Part shown: one piece after another, positions 15,888-24,480 of the stretch
Position numbering within the stretch: the first letter of the stretch is position 1
How the letters are laid out: each line of letters starts with the position of its first letter
Assembly (NCBI GenBank): GCA_021798955.1
Contig: JAJZBK010000016.1
Location: 1 to 59,585, forward strand
Length of the DNA: 59,585 nt
Origin: Actinomycetes bacterium
GTDB lineage: Bacteria; Actinomycetota; Acidimicrobiia; Acidimicrobiales; RAAP-2
Reading direction: 5' to 3'
Notes under the pieces: model-generated
Seen by the model: only the letters and a program-made list of their open reading frames with translations
Databases searched by the model: none
Told to the model about the DNA's origin: nothing
Translations under genes and position numbers: made by a program

Positions 15888-17555
15888 TCAGGGTCCGGGG
15901 CGCTCCGTTGGACCTCCCGTCGCCGGTGCTTCCTCTGAAGTCAGGGGATCCGGCGCCGTGACGTCGGCCAACCCGTCTTCGGGCACTTCGGCGTCAGCTC
16001 CGTCGCCGCGCGAGGAACCTCCCGGCCCCTCGCCACCGGCCGTCGCGTCGGCACGAGCCGGCAGGGCCACGGCGACGACGACGGTGGCGGTAGCCACGAC
16101 GACGCCACCGACCACCATGGCGAGATCGAGCCCGCTCACGAACGCACCCACGGCGGCGGTACGGAGCGCGGCACCGAGCGTGCCTCCGAGGTGCTGGGCG
16201 ACCGCCTGGGCACCTCCGAGCGAACCGAGCACCAGCACACTGACGGCGTGCGGGGCCGAGGCTCGGGCCAGCAGCGGCGTGAGGTGCGACTGGTAGCGCG
16301 TGGCAAGCAGGCTGCCCAGGACGCCGATGCCGAGCGCTCCTCCGATCTGGAGGCCCGCCGAGTTGGTGGCCGAGCCCACCCCGGCCCGATCGGGCGGGAG
16401 CGACCCCATGATCGACTCGGTGGAGGGGGCAAAGGCGAGGCCGGTGCCCAGCCCGAGCAGGGCGAGCCCGGGGAACGCCGTGCCGTAGGTGCCGTGGGTG
16501 CTCGTACGGGCCAGCGTGAAGAGGCCGACCGAGATCAGCCCCAGCCCGACGGTCACCACCGCCCGCGTCCCGAACCGCTCGGCCAGGATGCTCGAGATCG
16601 GGGCCGCCACGAGGAGGATGCCGGCGATCGGTGTGATCCGGACGCCCGCCTGGAGGGGGCTGTAGCCCAGGTCGAACTGCAGGTACTGCGTGAGGAGGAA
16701 CAACGAGCCCATCAACGAGAAGATCACCAGTGCCATGGCCACGACTGCCACCGAGAAGCGCCGCGACCGGAAGAACGAGAGCTCGAGCATCGGGTGCGTC
16801 GTGCGGTGCTCCCAGTGGACGAAGAGGGCGAGCACCACGATCCCCGCGGCGATGGAGCCGAGCACATAGGGCGACGTCCACGACCGGTTCGGTGCCTCGA
16901 TGATCCCCCACAGGAGCAGCACCATGCCGCCGATGGACAGCACGGCTCCCAGGGGATCCGGCGGCAGAGTGGTCTCTTGGCGCGAGTTGGGAACGAGCCA
17001 GACGGCGGCAGCGAAGCCGACGGCAGCGATCGGCACGTTGATCAGGAACACCGACCCCCACCAGAAGTGGGTGAGCAGCCAGCCCCCGACGATGGGGCCG
17101 ACGGCCAGACCGAGCCCGGTGGTCCCCGACCAGATCCCGATGGCCCGCGCCCGTTCGCGGGGCTCGACGAACACGTTGGTGAGGATGGACAGCGTCGAGG
17201 GCATGATCGCCGCCGCCCCGATCCCCATGAACGCCCGGGCGCCGACCAGCATCCCCGTCGTGTGCGAGAAGGCGGAGGCCGCCGAACCGACGGCGAAGAC
17301 GACGAGGCCGGCCAGGAACACCCACTTGCGCCCGAGCCGATCGCCGAGGCTCCCCTGGACGAGTAGCAGACCGGCGAAGACGACGGCATAGGCGTCCATC
17401 ACCCACTGGAGCCCGCTCGACGACGCGTGCAAGTCGCGGACCAAGGTCGGCAGGGCGACGTTGAGCACCGTGTTGTCGAGACTGACGATCAACAGGCTCA
17501 CGCAGAGGACGGCGAGCGTCGCCCAACGCCTCGAGCCCGCGCTCCGGCGCGTCAT
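15888..17555 (-). CDS. MFS drug:H+ antiporter, DHA2 (EmrB/QacA) type
   Basis: 555 aa from ATG at 17555 (a TTG three codons upstream is possible). Fourteen hydrophobic helices are apparent. Helix 1 ends in SLDNTVLNVALPTL (motif D1 of DHA2 transporters), GSLGDRLGRKWVF is MFS motif A, and GIWSGTTGLGLAVGPIVGGW is antiporter motif C. The roughly 60-residue C-terminal tail is acidic, Gly/Pro-rich and cytoplasmic. Expected to export hydrophobic or cationic drugs using the proton gradient. No regulator gene is adjacent. It ends convergently with the Pat-like gene. Confidence 0.9.
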   Translation of the reverse strand: MTRRSAGSRRWATLAVLCVSLLIVSLDNTVLNVALPTLVRDLHASSSGLQWVMDAYAVVFAGLLLVQGSLGDRLGRKWVFLAGLVVFAVGSAASAFSHTTGMLVGARAFMGIGAAAIMPSTLSILTNVFVEPRERARAIGIWSGTTGLGLAVGPIVGGWLLTHFWWGSVFLINVPIAAVGFAAAVWLVPNSRQETTLPPDPLGAVLSIGGMVLLLWGIIEAPNRSWTSPYVLGSIAAGIVVLALFVHWEHRTTHPMLELSFFRSRRFSVAVVAMALVIFSLMGSLFLLTQYLQFDLGYSPLQAGVRITPIAGILLVAAPISSILAERFGTRAVVTVGLGLISVGLFTLARTSTHGTYGTAFPGLALLGLGTGLAFAPSTESIMGSLPPDRAGVGSATNSAGLQIGGALGIGVLGSLLATRYQSHLTPLLARASAPHAVSVLVLGSLGGAQAVAQHLGGTLGAALRTAAVGAFVSGLDLAMVVGGVVVATATVVVAVALPARADATAGGEGPGGSSRGDGADAEVPEDGLADVTAPDPLTSEEAPATGGPTERPGP

Positions 17556-17730
17556 GGGACCCAACCCGCCCTCGGCTCGGGTCGGCCGCCGGCGTCCGAG
17601 GCCCCGGCATGGATCGGGTCAGCGTCGCAACGTCCCCGGTTGGTCGGCGAAGGCACCCCATGCACCGGAGCGAACCTAGCCCGGCGACTGGGCCTGACGC
17701 GGCAACGGGCCTCTTCGGGGAGGGAGCGTC

Positions 17731-18411
17731 TCACGCCTGCCCGCCCAGTTCGTCCTGCCCCGCGGCGATGGCGACGAAGAGGCCCTCGGCCTCGGCAATG
17801 CGGACACCCGCCACGGTCGCCTCGCTCTCGAGAAGGAGCTTGCGTCCCTCGCGGTGGCGCAGCCGGGCACGAAACTCGATCTCCTCGTGCACCGGTGTCG
17901 GTGCCAGGTACGACACCGACAGCCGACCGGTATAGGCGGGCACGTCGACGATGTCGAGGACGAAGCCCAGGGTGTCGTCGAAGATGGCGGCGACGACACC
18001 TCCGTGGGCACGGCCAGGTGCCCCTTCGAAGGCGGCACCGAGCACCACCCGAGCCACGGCATCGTCGCCCTCGCGGCGGACGTCGATGGCGATGCCAAGA
18101 GGGTTGGCGTGCCCCGACACCACGCAGTCGGGAAAGTGGTCGAGGACGGCGCCGTCGGCCGGCGCCGCCTCGAAGCGGCGGCTCATGGAGCCGACCGGGC
18201 GTTCGCGGGGCGGCGCCGCCTCGACGTCGACGAGGAGGCGATCGGCGGTCACAGCCACGCGCTCGAGCAGGGCGTCGGGGGCTTCGTGAGCGACGACCGC
18301 GTGCCCGAGCCGTCGCAACGACGTGGCGGCAGCGAGACGCTCCGGTGACGCACGTCGGGCGATGCCGGGACCGTCGTCGCCGGGTCCGCCGCCGCTCCCC
18401 TCGCCAGCCAT
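17731..18411 (-). CDS. Hotdog-fold thioesterase (PaaI/4HBT-like)
   Basis: 226 aa from ATG at 18411, chosen because GGAGA lies 6 bases upstream; the open frame extends farther. The N-terminal 90 residues are a poorly conserved helical region seen in two-part actinobacterial thioesterases. The hotdog domain (about 110-215) has GAPGRAHGGVVAAIFDDTLG, with the HGG-x-D catalytic arrangement, and TGRLSVSYLAPTPV. Predicted to hydrolyse an acyl-CoA. It is divergent from a second hotdog gene 187 bases away. Confidence 0.82.
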   Translation of the reverse strand: MAGEGSGGGPGDDGPGIARRASPERLAAATSLRRLGHAVVAHEAPDALLERVAVTADRLLVDVEAAPPRERPVGSMSRRFEAAPADGAVLDHFPDCVVSGHANPLGIAIDVRREGDDAVARVVLGAAFEGAPGRAHGGVVAAIFDDTLGFVLDIVDVPAYTGRLSVSYLAPTPVHEEIEFRARLRHREGRKLLLESEATVAGVRIAEAEGLFVAIAAGQDELGGQA

Positions 18412-18597
18412 CTGGTCTCCTCGTCGGTCGCCGCAGGTCCGCGCTCCAGCTCCCCCACGCGGACCCGTTCCGGCCACCCTAGCCACGTCTTGCTGGACGA
18501 CCCCACTCCGATGACCCGCCCAACCCCGGCTCCGGCCGAACGGCCGCCCGACCGCCCGACCGCCCGACCGCCCGGGGGGAGGGCGCTACCCTGCGGC

Positions 18598-19071
18598 ATG
18601 CCCGTCCTCGGCGTCCCCGAGCTCCAGCAGTTCCTCGCCGACGCCTTCCCGGCCAACCCACCGGACTACGTCGTCGAGGCGATCGAGGAGGGCACGGTCC
18701 GCCTACGCCTCCCGGTCGGCGAGGTCCACGGGAGGCCTGGTGGCACCGTGTCGGGCCCCACGCTCATGGCCCTGGCCGACTGCACGGCCTACCTGGCGGT
18801 GGTGGGCCACATCGGGCCGGTCGCACTGGCCGTGACGACCAGCTTGCACATCGACTTCCTGCGCAAGCCGCCCCTCAGCGACGTCGTCGCCGACGGGGCT
18901 CTGTTGAAGCTGGGCCGTCGGCTCGCCGTCGTCGAGGTGGCCTTGCGGTCCGAGGCGGCGGGCGACCTCGTGGCCAAGGCACAGGTCACGTACTCGATCC
19001 CTCCCGGGGCCTCACCAGACGGTCTCCCCACTCCTCCCGCATCTGGCGGGTCACCCGGTGCTCGACGATGA
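18598..19071 (+). CDS. Hotdog-fold thioesterase (PaaI-like)
   Basis: 157 aa from ATG at 18598. TACCCT (18587-18592), a possible -10 box, ends 5 bases before the ATG, so translation may be leaderless. The hotdog core shows RPGGTVSGPTLMALADCTAY, where the usual HGG is replaced by PGGTVSG, then VTTSLHIDFLRKP. Predicted acyl-CoA thioesterase; the altered loop leaves activity less certain. Its last 86 bases overlap the 3' end of the convergent DUF3817 gene. An 8-bp triplicate (cgcccgac) lies just upstream. Confidence 0.8.
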   Translation: MPVLGVPELQQFLADAFPANPPDYVVEAIEEGTVRLRLPVGEVHGRPGGTVSGPTLMALADCTAYLAVVGHIGPVALAVTTSLHIDFLRKPPLSDVVADGALLKLGRRLAVVEVALRSEAAGDLVAKAQVTYSIPPGASPDGLPTPPASGGSPGARR

Positions 19072-19378
19072 AGGCCACGAACGGGACGAACCCGGCCGCG
19101 ACGACCAGGATGATCCGGCCGAGGCGCCAGTGCGCCCTGCGGGCGAGGTCGGCGCCAGTCACCAGGTAGACGATGTAGAGGTAGCCGTGGATGGGGGCGA
19201 CCACGACAGCGACCTGAGGGATGTTCGCTCCGTACTGGAGAGGAATGGCCACGAACACCAGGAGCACGAGCATCGTGCCGACCACGTAGGCCATGACCCG
19301 ATAGCGCGCGAGCGCCCGCCGCAGCGGGGCTAGCTCCTCCGCCGTCAACAAGTCCCCCGGAGCGCTCACCGGCTCCAC
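18986..19378 (-). CDS. DUF3817 integral membrane protein
   Basis: About 130 aa from GTG at 19378 (GTG 19369 also possible). Three hydrophobic helices and the DUF3817 signature are seen: RYRVMAYVVGTMLVLLVF, then VAPIHGYLYIVYLVTGADLA and RRAHWRLGRI. DUF3817 proteins are small actinobacterial membrane proteins without known role. Its 3' 86 bases are shared, antisense, with the end of the hotdog gene. Confidence 0.82.
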   Translation of the reverse strand: MEPVSAPGDLLTAEELAPLRRALARYRVMAYVVGTMLVLLVFVAIPLQYGANIPQVAVVVAPIHGYLYIVYLVTGADLARRAHWRLGRIILVVAAGFVPFVAFIVEHRVTRQMREEWGDRLVRPREGSST

Positions 19379-19579
19379 GTCACCTGCTCGACGACCAAGG
19401 AAGCTCCAAGCTGCCGAGCACGGCCCCGGGCCGATGCGCTCGTGCTCGCAAGTGCATCGGGGGCCACACCACCCGCCTCGGGGCACCCAGCAGTGTCGAG
19501 AGCGGCCACGGACCGATGGTACCGCCGCTTCGGATCGAGCCGGGCGCGCCACGTCGCACCGTCTGCCTACCCTGGGACC

Positions 19580-20218
19580 ATGGGCATCGCCACCGCTCCC
19601 GACACCGCCCCGCCCGTCGACGTCCGGGTGTCGTCACGCCGGAAGAAGACCGCCGGAGCCCACTGGGAGGGTGACCGCATCGTGGTGGTGGTGCCCGCCC
19701 ATCTCCGGGGCAGTGCCCGTGACGCCATGGTCGCCGAGCTGTCCCGGAGGCTCGCCACCCAACGCCCTCTCCTGCACGCTTCGGACACCGACCTCGCTGA
19801 CCGAGCGGCGATGCTCGGGCGGCGGTACCTCGACGGCGTTGCCCCGGCATCGATCCGGTGGTCGTCGCGTCAGCGCTCGCGCTGGGGCTCGTGCAGCCTG
19901 CACAGTCGCGAGATCCGGATCTCGGACCGCCTCCGGGTGGTCCCCGTGTGGGTGCTCGACAGTGTGATCGTCCACGAGCTCGCCCACCTCCTCGTCCCCG
20001 ACCACTCTCCTCGTTTCCGCGCCCTCGAGCACCGCTACCCGCGCCACGCCGACGCCGAGCTCTACCTGAGCGGCTTCGCACTCGGACTGCGCTCGGGCGA
20101 TGTCGGATCGGGCGATGTCGGATCGGGCGATGTCGGATCGGGCGATGTCGGATCGGGCGCCGGAGCCAAGCGCGCGACACCTCCCGACGAGGACCCCGGA
20201 GGCCTCTGGGTGAGCTGA
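19580..20218 (+). CDS. YgjP-like zinc metallopeptidase (M48-related, DUF45)
   Basis: 212 aa. Possible -10 TACCCT (19568-19573) ends 6 bases before the ATG, and no Shine-Dalgarno is obvious. The catalytic core is SRQRSRWGSC (the family's RWGSC box) and VIVHELAHLLVPDHSPRF, containing HELAH with the third ligand His nearby. YgjP/WSS1-like proteins include SprT-type proteases and partners of restriction-modification loci. Residues from about 172 on are a linker of four GDVGS repeats plus a short acidic tail, encoded by a 15-bp minisatellite. Confidence 0.85.
   Translation: MGIATAPDTAPPVDVRVSSRRKKTAGAHWEGDRIVVVVPAHLRGSARDAMVAELSRRLATQRPLLHASDTDLADRAAMLGRRYLDGVAPASIRWSSRQRSRWGSCSLHSREIRISDRLRVVPVWVLDSVIVHELAHLLVPDHSPRFRALEHRYPRHADAELYLSGFALGLRSGDVGSGDVGSGDVGSGDVGSGAGAKRATPPDEDPGGLWVS
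20095..20154. repeat. 15-bp tandem repeat, 4 copies (GDVGS in frame)
   Basis: Four perfect copies of gggcgatgtcggatc lie in the 3' end of the metallopeptidase gene, followed by a partial fifth. Confidence 0.95.
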
Positions 20219-20485
20219 CAGACCGGTCGCGCCCACCGACAGCGACCACATCGGGCTGCCGCCCGGCCAACCGTCGACCCGAGGCCGCCCCTCATTGTCG
20301 CACCGAGGCCCGGGGCGGTCGCACGGGCCGGACTGCCGGTGGGCAGCCTGCCGGGCGTCGCGCAGCAGGACCCGGGAGATCGGCCAGTTCTACCCGTCCC
20401 CGTTGTCCGGTCGTGTGCGCTCGACCGCGGGGATCCCCGGCGGCGGCGGCTCAGAGGCCGCCCCGCCGAGGTCCCCCGTCCGGTC

Positions 20486-22351
20486 CTACGCCGACGCCGT
20501 CTGCAGTCGTGCCAGCTCCTCTTGGACCTCGCGGGCGTGCCGCTCGGCATCCTCGCGAGCCCGGCGCGGGCGCCACCGCCCCTTGGTCATGAAGATCGTG
20601 GGAATGAAGAGGACCATGCCGCCGATGCAGACCCAGAACCAGTGCTGCCACTGGTGAGGCGACTCATTCACCCCGTTCTGCAGGGCCAAGAGCTGGCTCT
20701 GGTGGGCAGCGAGGTAGTTGAGCTCCGTCGAGTACGGCACCACCAGCGTGGTGAGCTGCGTCTGGTACTTGGCAAGCTCGCCAACGACGGTCGGCCCGAG
20801 CTGCTTCAGAGCGGCGGCGATGTTGGCCGGCGTAGCCGCCTTGGCCAGCGCACTGACCACCGGGACGTTCTGCGGCTCGTTCAACGTCTTGAGCAGCGAC
20901 GAGTGCGCCTCAGCGAACGTGACCGACGCCTCATGCGCCGTCTGGAAGGCCAGCACGTTGGTGTGGGTGCCCGGAATGGTCTCAGTGGCGAGCGGCTGGT
21001 TGTTCACCACCGGGCTCACCGACGAGATCACCACGGGCAGGAAGATGAAGGAGATGCCAACCACCAAACGGAGGATCCACCCCCACAACGCGAGTCCGGT
21101 GCCGACAAGTGCTGGGTTCTTCGCTTCGACCGTCTCCGTGTAGCCCGCCATCCACGGTCCGTAGGCCATGGCGATACCGGCCGCCAGGAAGATCTCGATG
21201 AGCACCAGCGTGTAGTAGCCCGTATGAATGTTCCCCGCCTGGGCCAAGAAGACGATGAGCAACGCACCGGACACGAGCGTCCCGAGCAGCATGAACGGCT
21301 TGCGTACACGCAGGCGGTCCGACAGGGCACCGAAGATCACCAGGCCGATGGCATCTGCTGCCCAGAACCAGGTGTTGAGCCCGTTGGCCTGAGCGACGGA
21401 GAAGTACGAGCCGTTGGCGTTCTTGAAGGTCGTCGAGAAGTAGATGGTGAAGAACCCAGAGGCCGCGTAGTAGACGAGCAGGAAGATCGAGACGCCGAAC
21501 GCCGAGCCCACCAGGTCCCATTTGAGGATCTGGCGCCACGGACGTTGGGTTGCCTCAGTCAGCTCCTCTTCCGTAACTCCCCGTGCCCGGGCCTCGACGA
21601 GCGTCTGGTCGCGCACGGACACCATCAACTGGTCACGCAGGCGTGGAGAAAGATCCTTCAGGAAGAACAGGGAGAGCACGAAGGCGCCGATGGCCGAAAG
21701 CCCCGAGATGATGAACTGGCTCTGCCAGTCGCCGAAGTGCTGGAGCGTGTGGTTGGCCACGATGCTCACGACCAGGCTGCCAGCGACCGGCCCCACGGTC
21801 CAGAACCCCATCGCAGACGCCCGACCAAGCTGCGGGCTGAAGTCGCGCACGAGGGCGGGGGTCGCCACCAAGATGGCGCCCTCGACCAACCCGATCGCCG
21901 AGATGACCACGGCGAAGCCCCATTCCCCTGACACGTTGGGCACGCCCACGGTGACCAGCAGCCCGACGATGAGCAAGCCGTAGATCACGACGTTCGAACG
22001 TCCCAGGCGGTCGGTCTGGCTGGCCGGCAGCGACGCGAAGGCGCCGATCAGGTTCGAGACGATGACGATCCCGACGTAGAACCCGAACGACATGTGGAAC
22101 GACCGCAGGATGTTCGGGGTGACCCCGGTCTGCGTGTAGTACGTGTAGTAGAGGACGATGGTGGCGATGACGGCAAGGGCGAGATAACCCGTCCGCTTGC
22201 CCGTCGACGGGTACTCCTCCACCTCGTGAACGAAGAAGAACCGGAACAGGACCCCGTGCCTCTTCGCCCCTTCGGGCACCGAAGCAGTACCTGAGGAGAC
22301 CGCTCGTGGCTCCTCTCTGGGTGGCTCGGATGTGGGCACGTCGGAAGTCAT
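20486..22351 (-). CDS. MFS transporter with large extracytoplasmic insert before the last helix
   Basis: 621 aa from ATG at 22351, with AGGAG 7 bases upstream. Twelve hydrophobic helices are evident. MFS motif A appears as QTDRLGRSNVVIYG, and its repeat as GALSDRLRVRKPFMLLG. Between helices 11 and 12 lies an unusual domain of roughly 120 residues (after SSVSPVVNN), Ala/Leu/Gln-rich and likely helical, facing outside. A charged helical tail (RPRRAREDAERHAREVQEEL) is cytoplasmic. Substrate unknown. By eye the gene has more A/T in third positions than its neighbours, so acquisition is possible. Confidence 0.8.
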   Translation of the reverse strand: MTSDVPTSEPPREEPRAVSSGTASVPEGAKRHGVLFRFFFVHEVEEYPSTGKRTGYLALAVIATIVLYYTYYTQTGVTPNILRSFHMSFGFYVGIVIVSNLIGAFASLPASQTDRLGRSNVVIYGLLIVGLLVTVGVPNVSGEWGFAVVISAIGLVEGAILVATPALVRDFSPQLGRASAMGFWTVGPVAGSLVVSIVANHTLQHFGDWQSQFIISGLSAIGAFVLSLFFLKDLSPRLRDQLMVSVRDQTLVEARARGVTEEELTEATQRPWRQILKWDLVGSAFGVSIFLLVYYAASGFFTIYFSTTFKNANGSYFSVAQANGLNTWFWAADAIGLVIFGALSDRLRVRKPFMLLGTLVSGALLIVFLAQAGNIHTGYYTLVLIEIFLAAGIAMAYGPWMAGYTETVEAKNPALVGTGLALWGWILRLVVGISFIFLPVVISSVSPVVNNQPLATETIPGTHTNVLAFQTAHEASVTFAEAHSSLLKTLNEPQNVPVVSALAKAATPANIAAALKQLGPTVVGELAKYQTQLTTLVVPYSTELNYLAAHQSQLLALQNGVNESPHQWQHWFWVCIGGMVLFIPTIFMTKGRWRPRRAREDAERHAREVQEELARLQTASA

Positions 22352-22934
22352 ACGAGCGCTCCTGATCACGGATCGACGTTGAGGCCGGGGAAGTCGGCCG
22401 CCCGAGACCGTACCTCACGATGTGCCGGAGGAACAGGATCGGGGGAACATTCGTCTCGTCGCTGGCGAAGGACGCTTCGTCTTATCCCCTTTCTCAAGCC
22501 GTGTCAACCCTCGAACTTGCCCGTAGACCCGGGCGCTCCGAGGGAGGTCGACGGCCATGTGCCGAGGCTCCAACGCTTCCTGCCCGTTGGACGCTCGGGT
22601 GCACGACCCACCATGATCGCCGGCCGGCGGCCACCATGGCCCTTCGCATACACGCAACGCCTTGCATCGTCAAAAATGACGACGTCTCGGTCCACCTGAG
22701 CCGCAATGACGGCGATGCACCATGTGAGGACTGCCTAAAACACTGCAGCCGCGTCCCAGCGGAACTCGTCAATCCGCACCGGGCGATGAAGCCGAGGTGC
22801 CTCGGCCAGCTCCCGCGGTGTTCGAGCCTGTCGATACGACCAGTGGTGGACGGCGCCTGTCGACACAGGGAGCTGCGCCTGGCAGCCAGCAGGACGGGGC
22901 TTCCCCGGGACCGAGCCCCCGAGGACCCTCAGGC
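22352..22934. other. Intergenic, no supported gene
   Basis: No open frame on either strand has recognisable motifs or a sensible start. A perfect dyad CGTCA-AAAA-TGACG at 22668-22681 is the only notable element; it could be an operator. The promoter of the minus-strand MFS gene should lie near 22360-22450. Confidence 0.4.
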
Positions 22935-24188
22935 TCACCGGGACGGAAGTTCTTGGACCTGCTCGAGGATGACGGCCGGCACGGTGATGGTGTCGAGGAC
23001 CTGCTCGTCGATACGGTGGCCGTTGGCCACGAGGTGCTCGAAGCCTTCCTCGATGGGCTGACTGCGGAGGAGCACGCCGCATGTCGAACAGCCGTTGGCG
23101 AGCTCGACGAGCTCCCCGGTGAACTGGAGGCTCGCCTCACGCCGTCGGCGAGCCAAGGGAGCAATACCCCGGACCGAGTACCACGCATCGTCGAGCATCG
23201 ACGCGAGGAGCTCGATGACAGGCGAGAGCCGCACGTAGCGGTAGCGGGGCCTCGCGGCTGTCCCCCGGAGCTCACGTCCAGTCCCGCGCGGCTCGTCATC
23301 GATCGACCCGGTCGCCGAGTCGTAGGCGAGCAGCCCAGCGACAACCGTCGTCTCGCTGCCGCACCGATAGCACCGTTTCCGCAGGCCTGCCACGTGGACG
23401 ACGGCGACGCCGTCAGCCGGTGGTGGCAGTGGGGGGACCACCGCTTCGGGGACCACCGCTTCGGGGACCACCGCTTCGGGGACCACCGCTTCGGGGACCA
23501 CAGCTTCGGGGACCACCGCTTCGGGGACCGTTAGCGGTGGCAAGACCGTCCGAGGCTCCTCGAAGCGCGGTCGGCGCAGTTGCTGGGGACGATCACCGTC
23601 GAAGACATGCGCCGCGGCGCTCGTGATCGACTGGAACACCGTGGCGGCCGTCGCGGGGTCGATGTCAGGTGGCTGGCCGGCGACGAACACAGGAAGCGGC
23701 GCAAACGCTTCCTCGGGGAATTCCGAACGCCGGTGATCGAGGAGCGCTTCGGATTTGTCCGCCATTCGGGTCGGAGGCCAGTCGGCTGTCCCTGTCCCGC
23801 CCTCGGGTAGACGGGTCGGACTGGGGGGCACCGGAGACCCCGCGGGCCAACGCAGCATCCCTCCCTCGGGTACGCCGTCCGGACAAGGGCCAACCGGCGT
23901 GCTCGCCACCCCCGATAGCCAACGCCGGCTCCGCTCACCCGGCCTCCACCCGCCCTCGGGCCGCCTGCCTCCGCTCGCTGTCCGGGCGACCGACGACGCT
24001 GACCCGGTGATCGAGGGCTCCAGCGGAGCTCCCTGTCCCCCGCCGACAACCGCGCCCTCGCTGCGCTGTGCCCCACCGACCGCGGCAAATGGGACGACCG
24101 TCCACGCCGGTGCACCAGCGCGTCGTTCGACGGCAACCTCCACGACCGCGGCATCTGGGGCGTCCTCCGGAACGGACTCCCACGCCAT
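22935..24188 (-). CDS. Unrecognised protein with VPEAV repeats and two Cys-x2-Cys motifs
   Basis: About 417 aa from ATG at 24188 (GTG 24194 possible). The first 160 residues are low-complexity Gly/Pro/Ala. ATG at 23765 (MADKSEALLDHRRSEFPEE) could be the true start. Six VPEAV pentapeptides form a hinge near the middle. The C-terminal 170 residues look structured: KRCYRCGSETTVVAGLL, a polar middle (RYRYVRLSPVIELLASMLDD), then ANGCSTCGVLLRSQPIEEGF. The two CxxC pairs could bind one zinc ion, suggesting a nucleic-acid or protein-binding module. I do not recognise the family. An AT-rich promoter-like segment lies just upstream. Confidence 0.6.
   Translation of the reverse strand: MAWESVPEDAPDAAVVEVAVERRAGAPAWTVVPFAAVGGAQRSEGAVVGGGQGAPLEPSITGSASSVARTASGGRRPEGGWRPGERSRRWLSGVASTPVGPCPDGVPEGGMLRWPAGSPVPPSPTRLPEGGTGTADWPPTRMADKSEALLDHRRSEFPEEAFAPLPVFVAGQPPDIDPATAATVFQSITSAAAHVFDGDRPQQLRRPRFEEPRTVLPPLTVPEAVVPEAVVPEAVVPEAVVPEAVVPEAVVPPLPPPADGVAVVHVAGLRKRCYRCGSETTVVAGLLAYDSATGSIDDEPRGTGRELRGTAARPRYRYVRLSPVIELLASMLDDAWYSVRGIAPLARRRREASLQFTGELVELANGCSTCGVLLRSQPIEEGFEHLVANGHRIDEQVLDTITVPAVILEQVQELPSR
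23436..23525. repeat. 15-bp tandem repeat, 6 copies (VPEAV in frame)
   Basis: Six 15-base units (gaccaccgcttcggg, one with a single substitution) encode VPEAV repeats on the minus strand. Confidence 0.95.
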
Positions 24189-24233
24189 CTGCACCCACCC
24201 CTCGTTGTCCGCTGGCGAACATCGACAGATACC

Positions 24234-24251
24234 ACTACACGTAGTTATAAC
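24234..24251. promoter_or_regulatory. Dyad ACTAC-N2-GTAGT with AT-rich TTATAAC
   Basis: An inverted repeat (24234-24238 and 24241-24245) is followed by TTATAAC, one of the few AT-rich spots in the window. It lies 46 bases upstream of the unknown minus-strand gene and 230 bases upstream of pfkA, and may serve one or both. The rest of 24252-24480 has no gene; it contains an 18-bp tandem duplication at 24331-24366. Confidence 0.45.
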
Positions 24252-24480
24252 ACCACTTCACGCAATGTTTCCTCCTCGGGACGGCACGCCGGACGACCAC
24301 GGTGCGCGGGTCGCGGGCTCGGGACGTCCTGCCGCCGTCAGGTCGGCTGCCGCCGTGAGGTCGGCTGGCCAGGACGTTCGACCCTGGTCACGTCACAGGC
24401 AGAGGCGCATGGTGGGAGTGCGGTGGGGCCCACGGCACGTCCCTACCGCGAGCCTCCAACAGGAGGGAAGGAGGAGCGCG

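Noticed and set aside
22420-23061. 213-codon plus-strand open frame in the 22352-22934 gap
   Set aside because: Composition is not protein-like, it runs antisense into the VPEAV-protein gene, and no motif is visible.
24300-24480. DosR-type binding box upstream of pfkA
   Set aside because: The GGACGTCC core near 24322 lacks the four-base spacing of the DosR palindrome; no site matches the consensus.
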